From NCBI GenBank assembly GCA_913048545.1, contig CAJWWH010000081.1, forward strand, positions 1-7,570: 7,570 nt of DNA, given 5' to 3'. Shown in pieces: positions 1-6,882 of the stretch; within the stretch, counting starts at the first letter, position 1, and each line of letters begins with the position of its first letter. The notes beneath the pieces are model-generated. The model ran no database searches and was not told where the DNA came from. It saw nothing but the letters and a program-made list of their open reading frames with translations. This stretch comes from an uncultured Opitutia bacterium (GTDB taxonomy: Bacteria; Verrucomicrobiota; Verrucomicrobiae; Opitutales; MB11C04). Both the position numbers and the translations under genes were made by a program.

Positions 1-716
1 AGGAAAACCAGCAGGTTTCCGGAGAAGGGAATAATCTTTACCGGGAAAACCCGCGGGCTTCGGTGCAACCACTTGGCGGTTTGGTTGAAAGGCTGGGGGA
101 AGCGGTGGTCATGATTCGGACCCCGGTCGGGCTGGGTTCCGGCTTTATTGTTCATCAGGATGGATATGTGGTTACCAATGACCATGTGGTTGCCGGGGAG
201 CGAATAATTTCAATCACTCAGTTTCGAAAAGGGGAGAATGAATTAATTAAAGAAAATTATGACAATGTGCGCATTGTGGCTACCGGTGGCAATATTGACC
301 TTGCTCTCTTGAAAATCGAAGGTCAGTCCGGACGAAAAACTTTTCCGACCGTACCGCTCGGTAATTCGAATGATCTGAAGCAGGGAGAGAGAGTGTTTGC
401 CATTGGCAGTCCGCTGGGGTTGGAACGCAGTGTCTCGGAGGGAATTGTAAGTTTGAGGAATCGCATCATACAATCGCGTTTACATGTTCAGACGACTGCT
501 GAAATCAGCCCGGGAAATTCAGGAGGTCCTTTGTTTAATTACCGCGGACAGGTGGTCGGGGTAAATAATATGAAAGTGGTGAGCAGTGGGGCGGAGGGAC
601 TTGGTTTTTCAATTCCGGTTCGCCAGTTAAAGACCTTTCTGGAAAATCGTGATGCCTTTGCATTCGATCCCCGTAATCCCAACGCGGGATACCGTTATGT
701 ATCCCCACCCCAATAA
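1..716 (+). CDS. HtrA/Deg-like trypsin-family serine protease, 5'-partial
   Basis: This is the C-terminal part of a chymotrypsin-fold (S1C, HtrA/DegP-like) serine protease. The reading frame is open from base 3, so the true start lies upstream; the GTG at 63 is only the first start-like codon inside the window. The catalytic triad is complete: His at 183-185 in TNDHVV, Asp at 297-299 in NIDLALLKI, and Ser at 519-521 in GNSGGPL. The family motifs GLGSGFIV, DGYVVTN and GLGFSIPV are also present. HtrA-type enzymes usually act in the periplasm or envelope on misfolded or processed proteins, but the targeting signal here would be outside the window. The protein ends about 25 residues after the protease core, in a short Pro/Asn-rich tail, with no PDZ domain, unlike DegP or DegQ. 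It stops 7 bp before the next gene and looks like part of the same operon. Family assignment is secure; substrate and exact role are unknown. Confidence 0.93.
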   Translation, partial: ENQQVSGEGNNLYRENPRASVQPLGGLVERLGEAVVMIRTPVGLGSGFIVHQDGYVVTNDHVVAGERIISITQFRKGENELIKENYDNVRIVATGGNIDLALLKIEGQSGRKTFPTVPLGNSNDLKQGERVFAIGSPLGLERSVSEGIVSLRNRIIQSRLHVQTTAEISPGNSGGPLFNYRGQVVGVNNMKVVSSGAEGLGFSIPVRQLKTFLENRDAFAFDPRNPNAGYRYVSPPQ

Positions 717-723
717 TTCTTTT

Positions 724-2454
724 ATGAAAACCTCCACTTGTTTACTTTTATTTTCCATCCATTGCGTATTTTTCGCTCAGCATTCCAAAGCGGAATCAGT
801 TCTCTTGCCTATGCTTCCCGAGGATACCGTTTTTCTTTTGGAAGTGGACGACTGGAAAGAATTAGGCCAGTCAATTGAATCAGGTCCACTCGGTGAGTTT
901 TCCGGATCAAAGGCATGGGGGGAAATGACCGAATGGGCCGAACAGAAAATGAAAAGCGAGTTGGGGGATGACTCGAAAAAGATTGAATTGCTGTTCGAAC
1001 GCATGGAGGAGTGGAGAGAGTCAGTTTCGGGGGGTATGGTTTTAGCCGTGGGTAATCTTGAGAAATTATTATCCAAGCAAATGCCTGATTTTACTCTGCT
1101 TATGGAAACGGATGCCACTAAGTCAAAGTTGGAGGAAACCCTGAGATGGATGAAAAAAGAAGGGACATCCTCGGAGGGAGGTTTTTCCTGGGAAAGAGAA
1201 AAAATTGCGGGTGAAATGGTTCATTGGATTGGCCCTGACAATGCCAAAGAAAAAGAACAGAGAGTAGCCGTGCTTCTTGTTGATCAAACTCTCGGAATCC
1301 TTGCCGGAGGAGAGGATCATGTCAGGGAAACTATTCTGAGGATGGAGGGCGAGTCTGAATCGATGGAAGGAAATGATAATTATTTGGATTTGTTTGACGA
1401 GATCAACCGCGGAGCCACCCGTATGTTTATTGATTTTGTACCACTTCAGGCTATGATCGAACAGGCGGAAACTTCTCCTGATATGCAATTTCCTGAAAAT
1501 CCCTTCGGAGTGACCACAACCAGCCTGATTTCAGCGATGGGACTGGATTCAATGGAATGTCTCGGATTGCAAATTGATCCGTCCGGAAAAAATTTGGTTC
1601 TCTCAAGTGCGGCTTTCTTTTCTAAATATGAGGGTATTTTTTCCTTCCTTCAAAATGAAGCCAACACGGAAGTGATCCAGTATGGTTTCATTCCCACTCA
1701 GGCATTTACTGCGACCTCGGTAAGATATGACTTTGCCCAAATTTGGCCGACAATGGAAAAAATGATCACCGGACTAAGCCCTCAACTTATGCTCCTGGTC
1801 AATTCACAGATACAGGCATTTGAGGAAAAATCTGGGGTGGCTTTTCGCCGTGATGTTATGGGAACGCTTGGAGATGAAGCGTTCAGCTTTTCACTCCTTC
1901 CCGCCAGAGTTCAATCAATTGAGGACTTCGAAAAGAGCAGTGACTTTTTTGGTATTTCACTGACTGATTCAAAATTATTTGACCGATCTTTGCGGACGAT
2001 GGTCGATTCAGTTGCTCCCGGTAATGATCTTTTTACCGAGCGTGTGCACAGGGGGGTCACCATAAGGAAACTTCGGGGGTTGGAAGAGAGCGGAATTTCG
2101 CTTAGCTATGCGGTAACGGATAAATGGCTGCTACTGGCGATGGGGCAAGATAATCAGCTCAATCAAATTATTAACCGAATGAATGGGAAAGGCCGTTCAC
2201 TATGGGGAAAAAAGGAAGTCCAACAGGCACTGGCCGATTTACCGGAAGATACGAATCAGCTTGAATTCGCGGATTTCGAAAAATTGGTTAAATTTTTGAC
2301 TTCGTTGGCTGTGATCGCCCTTGAATCAGAGGGAGAAATCGAAATGAAAGCGAGTGACTTTCCAGATTTCCCTTATTTCCTGATTGGCTGGTCAAAAAAT
2401 GTCAGACGGGGGATAATCGCAGAAGCCAAGTTGTATCCAAAGCCTGACCGATGA
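724..2454 (+). CDS. Secreted protein of unknown function, about 576 aa
   Basis: I do not recognise this protein with confidence. I chose the ATG at 724 because it gives a clean signal peptide: Lys2, a hydrophobic stretch at about residues 5-18, and a likely cleavage after Ser-Lys-Ala23. The mature part opens with LLPMLPEDTVFLLEVDD (residues 27-43). This resembles the 'LP.DT...v.v.d' opening of large secreted proteins in Planctomycetota and Verrucomicrobiota, some filed under DUF3352; that link is a memory-based guess. The rest is a long acidic alpha/beta sequence rich in Glu, Met, Phe and Trp, with no visible catalytic motif and no second membrane segment. In-frame ATGs at 649, 652 and 697 overlap the protease and would bury the signal peptide; 697 has a weak GGGA upstream, while 724 has no Shine-Dalgarno. 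The stop overlaps the next start as ATGA. A periplasmic or surface location is inferred. Confidence 0.8.
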   Translation: MKTSTCLLLFSIHCVFFAQHSKAESVLLPMLPEDTVFLLEVDDWKELGQSIESGPLGEFSGSKAWGEMTEWAEQKMKSELGDDSKKIELLFERMEEWRESVSGGMVLAVGNLEKLLSKQMPDFTLLMETDATKSKLEETLRWMKKEGTSSEGGFSWEREKIAGEMVHWIGPDNAKEKEQRVAVLLVDQTLGILAGGEDHVRETILRMEGESESMEGNDNYLDLFDEINRGATRMFIDFVPLQAMIEQAETSPDMQFPENPFGVTTTSLISAMGLDSMECLGLQIDPSGKNLVLSSAAFFSKYEGIFSFLQNEANTEVIQYGFIPTQAFTATSVRYDFAQIWPTMEKMITGLSPQLMLLVNSQIQAFEEKSGVAFRRDVMGTLGDEAFSFSLLPARVQSIEDFEKSSDFFGISLTDSKLFDRSLRTMVDSVAPGNDLFTERVHRGVTIRKLRGLEESGISLSYAVTDKWLLLAMGQDNQLNQIINRMNGKGRSLWGKKEVQQALADLPEDTNQLEFADFEKLVKFLTSLAVIALESEGEIEMKASDFPDFPYFLIGWSKNVRRGIIAEAKLYPKPDR

Positions 2455-4745
2455 ATTTATTTTCTTTTCAATTTTGGGGGATTTACTGGGCATTTTTTTG
2501 TGCATTTGCAGAGAGCCGGGCGGTTTCTTTTCGCCTTTCTCCGCCGGAGGTCATTAAGGCGAGTTGGAATGCCCGCACTTTTCTTTGTGAGGATTTGAAT
2601 ACCGATGGTCTGAACGATTTCCTTTTTTTTAATCTGGACCGTTCGCGAATTGAAATTTTGTATCGTACTCTGGACGGAAAAATCCCTCCCCGGGTAAGCC
2701 CCGTTCAGGCGGATCGATGGAATCCCGACCTTGAGGATGCTCCCTATAAGAAGGAGTATATCTTTGTTCCTGAAAAAATAACCGTATTGGCAGTGGGGGA
2801 TCTGAATGGGGATGGTTTGCCTGATGTGGTTCAGGGCAGTCCTGAAAACGGGGTGCAGGTCAATTTTCGCACCAAAGACTTAAAGTGGGGGGAACCCTAT
2901 GAGATTGAATCCCGAAGGCTTCGCCCCGGTATGCTTTCGATCAAAGTCAAAAAAGAAAAAAAAGCCGGGGTTTCTAAACTGTTTCTTTTCACCGAGCAGG
3001 GCTTGGAAGAAATCATTTTCAATCAAGGCGAGCCACAATATCCATCCAGGCTTTTTCGGGAGGAAAGTAAGAGTGCCCGCGGGCTTCACTTGGCAGACTT
3101 CAACGGGGACGGGAAAGATGACTGGTTATACCTTGATCCCGGCAAGGAAAGGTCAATTCGCTTGCGCTACGGAATGACCGTGGGCTTTGGCCCGGAGCAT
3201 TCTTTTGACCTTTCTCTTGCTTCCTTCAATCCCGTGACCGAGAGTGAAGAATTTAAATTTGTGGGCATTGACCGGATTTCAAACGAGGTCATCGTTTTTT
3301 CAATTGGCCCGGTAAAGGGGGGGCAGGGCGGTTCCGAATACGGAATGGTGAGTCATGATTTTTTCCCCGAGGACGAAAAGAAAGCCGCTTGGGCAAGGGA
3401 TGATTTTAATTCCGATGGGAAACAGGATCTAGTCACGGCTTCACCCAAGCTGGGTGAATTACTTTTTTTACCCGCTGCCAAAAACAGTGAATTTGGATTG
3501 CCTCAAAAAAATCCTTCCCTGAAAGGAATAACCTCACTTTCTTCATGTCGCTTTTCAGTGTCAAAAAATCCGGGTCTTGTAATACTAAGTCCGGAAGAGA
3601 AAATTGTTGGCTTATCAGAATTCAATGGGAGAAAAAGATTTTCATTTCCCGTGCCCCTGTCCGTGGCAGGCGATGCAATACTTTCGAACTGCAGTGATTT
3701 GGACGGTGACGGACTGGATGAAATTCTGATCGTGGTCGAGAGAAAATCGGATTTCATTCTACAAGTCTGGACAAAGGGCAAAGGAAAGAATTATCAGGTC
3801 TCGTCGGAGATCGAGTTGGATGAATGGAAGCGGGAACCATCCGCGATTTTCCCCTGTTTTTTAAATCAGGATGAACAAATTGATCTGGTATTGTTATCGG
3901 ATCGCGAAGCGGGTCAACTTTTGCTCAACAATGGAATGGGAAAACTTGAATTGGTTGGTATGGGTTCGGCTATTCGTAAGAGTGTGCTTATGGAAAAAAA
4001 CCGATCTCACCTCGGTACGGGGGATATTGATAATGACGGATCTGATGAATTGCTGGTTGCGGGGGAGGGGATGGTTCGGGCACTTAAATGGAAGGACGGG
4101 AGTCTGCAAGTAATCGAACAATTTAATTCGGTTGATCCGCAGGCCGAGCTCGCCTGCCCGCTCATGCTAGATCTGGATGGTGATGGCGAAAGCGAATTAG
4201 CTTATTATTCGGGGGAACAGTGGGAGATTTTAATGAAATCTCCAGACGGAGTTTTCGAAAAGACCGAAGGGGTTGAGGAGGATGCGCGTTTCCCTCTGGT
4301 TGCCTATTCATCCGCTTCAAAAAATGAGAAAGGTTTTTTGTCTTTAAGTTCCAGTGGGATTGATGTGATTGGACAATCACTCGTGGATCAGGAATGTCAG
4401 GTGGAAGTTCATTCCCGCTATCTTACCGACCTTCCACAAATTATTCATGGTGGTGTGGATTGGGGAGATTTTGACAATGATGGAACTCCTGACTTGGTTT
4501 GTATGGATGGCCGAAAGAATGTTCTGGAGTTTTTATCGTTTTCTGAAAAAGAAAAAAATTGGGAGAGCGTGCTTCACTTTCAGGTCTTCGAAAAAGATCT
4601 TCACTACCGCGGAAAAAAGGGAGGAGTCTACGAACCCCGTGACGGACTGATTGCGGACCTCAATGGCGACGGAAAGGATGACCTGGTTCTCTTGGTTCAC
4701 GATCGTTTTCTGTGTTACTATCAAGAAGGGGGAATTGAAAATTGA
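2451..4745 (+). CDS. Secreted FG-GAP/VCBS-repeat (beta-propeller-like) protein, 764 aa
   Basis: This is a secreted repeat protein of the FG-GAP/VCBS (integrin alpha-like beta-propeller) type. The N-terminus is a weakly charged but very hydrophobic signal segment (residues 1-20) with possible cleavage after Ala20 or Ala24. Nine D-x-[DN]-x-DG-x-x-[DE] calcium-binding loops, each followed by a hydrophobic strand, start at residues 48, 117, 216, 318, 416, 525, 574, 673 and 736, for example DLNGDGLPD and DFDNDGTPD. A degenerate tenth lies at about 471-478 (LNQDEQID). Such loops normally bind calcium and stabilise propeller blades used for adhesion or binding of polysaccharide or protein. No enzymatic domain, LPXTG or PEP-CTERM anchor is visible, so it is probably periplasmic or surface-associated. 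The start overlaps the previous stop as ATGA and has no Shine-Dalgarno, which suggests translational coupling. Fold confidence is high; function and ligand are unknown. Confidence 0.9.
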   Translation: MNLFSFQFWGIYWAFFCAFAESRAVSFRLSPPEVIKASWNARTFLCEDLNTDGLNDFLFFNLDRSRIEILYRTLDGKIPPRVSPVQADRWNPDLEDAPYKKEYIFVPEKITVLAVGDLNGDGLPDVVQGSPENGVQVNFRTKDLKWGEPYEIESRRLRPGMLSIKVKKEKKAGVSKLFLFTEQGLEEIIFNQGEPQYPSRLFREESKSARGLHLADFNGDGKDDWLYLDPGKERSIRLRYGMTVGFGPEHSFDLSLASFNPVTESEEFKFVGIDRISNEVIVFSIGPVKGGQGGSEYGMVSHDFFPEDEKKAAWARDDFNSDGKQDLVTASPKLGELLFLPAAKNSEFGLPQKNPSLKGITSLSSCRFSVSKNPGLVILSPEEKIVGLSEFNGRKRFSFPVPLSVAGDAILSNCSDLDGDGLDEILIVVERKSDFILQVWTKGKGKNYQVSSEIELDEWKREPSAIFPCFLNQDEQIDLVLLSDREAGQLLLNNGMGKLELVGMGSAIRKSVLMEKNRSHLGTGDIDNDGSDELLVAGEGMVRALKWKDGSLQVIEQFNSVDPQAELACPLMLDLDGDGESELAYYSGEQWEILMKSPDGVFEKTEGVEEDARFPLVAYSSASKNEKGFLSLSSSGIDVIGQSLVDQECQVEVHSRYLTDLPQIIHGGVDWGDFDNDGTPDLVCMDGRKNVLEFLSFSEKEKNWESVLHFQVFEKDLHYRGKKGGVYEPRDGLIADLNGDGKDDLVLLVHDRFLCYYQEGGIEN
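4726..4733 (+). promoter_or_regulatory. Shine-Dalgarno for the TTG start of ymdB
   Basis: AAGGGGGA lies 8 bases before the TTG at 4742 and inside the end of the FG-GAP gene. It is the clearest ribosome-binding site in the window. It supports the unusual TTG start, which gives the canonical YmdB N-terminus MKILILGDIVG. Confidence 0.75.
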
Positions 4746-5521
4746 AAATTCTTATCTTAGGTGACATTGTCGGCCGACCCGGAAGGAAATTTTTAAATGA
4801 TCAGTTGGCAGAGTATAAGAAAGCGAATCAAATTGATCTGATCATTGCCAATGGAGAAAATGCGGCGGGTGGAGCGGGTATTACTGCCAAAACCGCTAAT
4901 GAAATTCTTTCCGCCGGGGTGGATGCGATCACACTGGGAGACCATGTGTGGGATCAAATGAATTTTAATAATGAAATTGATGCATTGGCACGGGTTTGCC
5001 GACCGGCCAATTTACCTGATTCTAACCCGGGGCGGGATCGATTAATACTTTCGATAAATGAATTCAGGATCGGGATATTTACCGTTTTGGGGAGGACATT
5101 TATGGGTCCCAAAGTCAACTGCCCTTTCCGCACGGCTTCGCAGTTAGTCGAAGAAATGAAGGACGAAACGGATGCAATTATCGTTGAGATTCATGCGGAA
5201 ACAACTTCCGAAAAAGAAGCGATGGGCTGGCACCTCGATGGAAAAGTGAGTGTGGTTTTTGGCACACATACCCATGTTCCGACTGCTGATGGACGAATCT
5301 TAAAAGGGGGTACCGCCTACCAGACAGATCTTGGTATGACTGGTCCACGGGACTCGGTTTTGGGCCGGGAAATTGAAGCCTGCCTTGGTCGGTTTATTGA
5401 CGGTATGCCAAGGAAATGTCCGGTTGCCGAGAATGATGTGGGGATGCAGGGATGCTTAGTAAAAGTAGACCGTTCGAAGGGGAGTACCGAAGCTTTTGAA
5501 CGGGTCGAGTTTAGAATTTAA
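4742..5521 (+). CDS. ymdB: YmdB/TIGR00282-family metallophosphoesterase
   Basis: This is a full-length 259-residue member of the YmdB (TIGR00282) calcineurin-like metallophosphoesterase family. Bacillus YmdB hydrolyses 2',3'-cyclic nucleotides and affects biofilm and motility gene expression; Deinococcus DR1281 is a structural homologue with a di-metal site. Ligands visible here are Asp8 (LGDIVGRPG), Glu39 and Asn40 (NGENAAGG), His68 (GDHVWD), His151 (EIHAETTSEK), and His176 and His178 (GTHTHV). The family's Asn before the first active-site His is Asp67 (codon 4940-4942), an unusual change at the metal site. The C-terminal signature TAYQTDLGMTGPRDSVLG is intact. It starts with TTG in a TTGA overlap with the FG-GAP stop and has a good Shine-Dalgarno. 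There is no signal peptide, so the protein is cytoplasmic, unlike the secreted proteins encoded upstream. It converges with the zinc peptidase gene and the two stop codons overlap. Family is certain; the physiological role in this organism is unknown. Confidence 0.95.
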   Translation: MKILILGDIVGRPGRKFLNDQLAEYKKANQIDLIIANGENAAGGAGITAKTANEILSAGVDAITLGDHVWDQMNFNNEIDALARVCRPANLPDSNPGRDRLILSINEFRIGIFTVLGRTFMGPKVNCPFRTASQLVEEMKDETDAIIVEIHAETTSEKEAMGWHLDGKVSVVFGTHTHVPTADGRILKGGTAYQTDLGMTGPRDSVLGREIEACLGRFIDGMPRKCPVAENDVGMQGCLVKVDRSKGSTEAFERVEFRI

Positions 5522-6225
5522 TCTCTCCTGCCGCCAATTAAACCAAGGCGGAAAGCCCAGTAGATAAGAGTCATCAAAGATGTGATAAAAGCGGCGACAT
5601 AAGTCAGAGCCGCGGCATTAAGAACCTTTCTTGCTCCGTCTAATTCTTTTTCATTTACATAATTGCCTTTTTGTAAGCAGGCAAGAGCTCGCTTGCTGGC
5701 ATCAAATTCGACGGGAAGCGTCACCAATGTAAAAAGCGTGGTGCATCCAAACAGAACCACTCCAAGCAAGGCAAGGGAAGTACCGGTGGTTGTTTGTGCT
5801 CCGCCCATGAAGAATGCAAGCATAAGTACGATGGTTGACAGTCCTCCTCCGCGGTTGGCCACTGGTACCCACGAAGATCGAAAAGTAAGCATGGGATAAG
5901 ACTTTGCATGTTGGATTGCATGCCCCACCTCATGTGCGGCTACTCCAAATGCAGCCATGCTGTTGGAATCGTGCACGGACTGACTGAGGCAGAGCGTTTT
6001 TGTACGCGGATCATAATGGTCGCTTAATTCACCGGCAATACTTTCTACTCTCACATCATGAATGTTATTGTCTGACAAAATATTTCGGGCGATGTCCGCT
6101 CCTGTGAGTCGTGAACGGGTGGTGAACTGACTGTATTTCTGAAAGCGGGATTTAGTTAGCCTTGATGCATAAAAACTTAATCCAAATCCACTTAGAATAA
6201 TGAGAATATATAATGGATCGAACAT
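5518..6225 (-). CDS. yugP: YugP-type zinc membrane metallopeptidase
   Basis: This is a 235-residue membrane metallopeptidase of the YugP / Zn_peptidase_2 (DUF-type) family. Family members have an active-site zinc held by HEXXH and are predicted to cleave membrane or envelope proteins; substrates are largely unknown. HEVGH lies at residues 98-102 within AAHEVGHAIQHA, and Glu163 in LPVEFDASKRAL is the likely third zinc ligand. Hydrophobic segments lie at about 5-20, 130-140, 142-160 and 201-221, typical of the family. Length and motifs are normal, with no frameshift. The ATG at 6225 has no Shine-Dalgarno. The gene follows the GYF_2 gene after a 51-bp gap that holds a candidate promoter, so it may be transcribed alone or with the genes upstream. 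Its stop overlaps the ymdB stop on the other strand. Confidence 0.94.
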   Translation of the reverse strand: MFDPLYILIILSGFGLSFYASRLTKSRFQKYSQFTTRSRLTGADIARNILSDNNIHDVRVESIAGELSDHYDPRTKTLCLSQSVHDSNSMAAFGVAAHEVGHAIQHAKSYPMLTFRSSWVPVANRGGGLSTIVLMLAFFMGGAQTTTGTSLALLGVVLFGCTTLFTLVTLPVEFDASKRALACLQKGNYVNEKELDGARKVLNAAALTYVAAFITSLMTLIYWAFRLGLIGGRRD

Positions 6226-6231
6226 AATTAT

Positions 6232-6260
6232 AACATATTGTTAAATGTGCTCTCACGCAA
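6232..6260 (-). promoter_or_regulatory. Candidate promoter of the zinc peptidase gene
   Basis: On the minus strand TTGCGT (6260-6255) is followed after 17 bases by TATGTT (6237-6232), with an overlapping TATAAT at 6232-6227. The start codon at 6225 is only 6 bases beyond the first -10 box, so transcription from it would begin almost at the ATG and give a leaderless or nearly leaderless mRNA. Only 4 of 6 bases fit the sigma-70 -10 consensus and the -35 match is partial, so this is tentative. Confidence 0.35.
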
Positions 6261-6276
6261 AAAGCTTAAGTTGATA

Positions 6277-6870
6277 TTATTGAGGCGGAGCAAATGGATC
6301 AGGCTCATCACTTTCAGTGGGTTCATCTGTGACCGGTTCGGTAACAGGAGGAGGAGCCTTCACTTCGGAGGATTTAGGAGGAGCCACCACTTCGGAGGGT
6401 ATGAATCTGTCGAGATTTTTATAAACCAAAAAACCAACCACTGCGAAAGTGCACAAGAAAACAAGTATTGCCAACGCCACCATTAGTTTTCCAAGGGCCC
6501 CCATTCCCGTCTTAGGAACGGGAGCGGATGATTCCTCAAAAGTGACTGCGGAATTTGCAGCTTGGCTGGTTGTAACCTTACGTTTGATTTTACCCGCTTT
6601 GGGGGATGTGCTTTTGACCGACGGGTTCGTTTGCTTTTGCTCCTTAACTGAAGGTATTTTTTCCGGAGTCAGGGAAGGGAGAGGGGCTTTGTTGATCTGG
6701 GACCACTCGGGTAATTCCTTTAACTTTACCCATCCGGAAACCCCCTGATGCCAGGAAAGATCATCAGGTTTAAACTGGCCGCTCCCCACCTTTTGAATCG
6801 CCTCTTCCAATGTCAGGGGTCCATGATCAACCCCCTTTGAGCTTACATATAAATTCAGAGGCGAATTCAT
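6277..6870 (-). CDS. GYF_2 (DUF4339) domain single-pass membrane protein
   Basis: This is a 197-residue protein with an N-terminal GYF_2/DUF4339 domain at about residues 5-57. Its typical pattern is visible: LYVSSKGVDHGPLTLEEA, then G-x-F-x-x-D-D-L-x-W and G-V-S-G-W-V-K-L. GYF-type domains generally bind proline-rich peptides. A Ser/Lys/Pro-rich linker (about 60-125) contains the basic patch KIKRKV, then one strong transmembrane helix (about 127-150) and a 45-residue acidic, Pro-rich tail. The basic residues before the helix suggest the GYF domain is cytoplasmic and the tail is outside. There is no signal peptide or enzyme motif. It starts 12 bp after the nickel superoxide dismutase stop, so the two are probably cotranscribed. 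The tail contains a short 9-residue duplication. The function is unknown, and a role linked to the dismutase is only a guess from position. Confidence 0.85.
   Translation of the reverse strand: MNSPLNLYVSSKGVDHGPLTLEEAIQKVGSGQFKPDDLSWHQGVSGWVKLKELPEWSQINKAPLPSLTPEKIPSVKEQKQTNPSVKSTSPKAGKIKRKVTTSQAANSAVTFEESSAPVPKTGMGALGKLMVALAILVFLCTFAVVGFLVYKNLDRFIPSEVVAPPKSSEVKAPPPVTEPVTDEPTESDEPDPFAPPQ
6350..6398 (-). repeat. Two-copy imperfect direct repeat in the GYF_2 protein tail
   Basis: Two 22-base copies at 6350-6371 and 6377-6398 differ at two positions and are offset by 27 bases. They encode a duplicated SEV-x-APP unit in the Pro-rich tail (SEVVAPPKS, then SEVKAPPPV). It is in frame and looks like a small coding duplication, not a mobile or regulatory repeat. 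Confidence 0.75.
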
Positions 6871-6882
6871 AAAATAGAAATT

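Noticed and set aside
649..723. N-terminal extension of the secreted unknown protein from ATG 649 or 697
   Set aside because: It overlaps the protease coding region and would place about 9-25 residues in front of a clean signal peptide that begins at 724.
3871..4121. Overlapping ORFs of about 75-80 codons on both strands within the FG-GAP gene
   Set aside because: They are shadow frames of a well-supported coding region, with no recognisable domain or ribosome-binding site.
5531..5551. Inverted repeat CCGCC...GGCGG just after the ymdB stop, as a rho-independent terminator
   Set aside because: The stem is only 5 bp with an 11-base loop and no T-run follows on the + strand; it lies in coding sequence of the zinc peptidase.
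6262..6270. Overlapping AAGCTT and CTTAAG palindromes as a terminator after the GYF_2 gene
   Set aside because: The stems are too short and AT-rich to form a stable terminator hairpin.
6505..6523. Hairpin TCCCGT-loop-ACGGGA
   Set aside because: It lies within the GYF_2 coding sequence, has no T-run, and is explained by the Pro-Val-Pro-Lys-Thr-Gly-Met-Gly codons.
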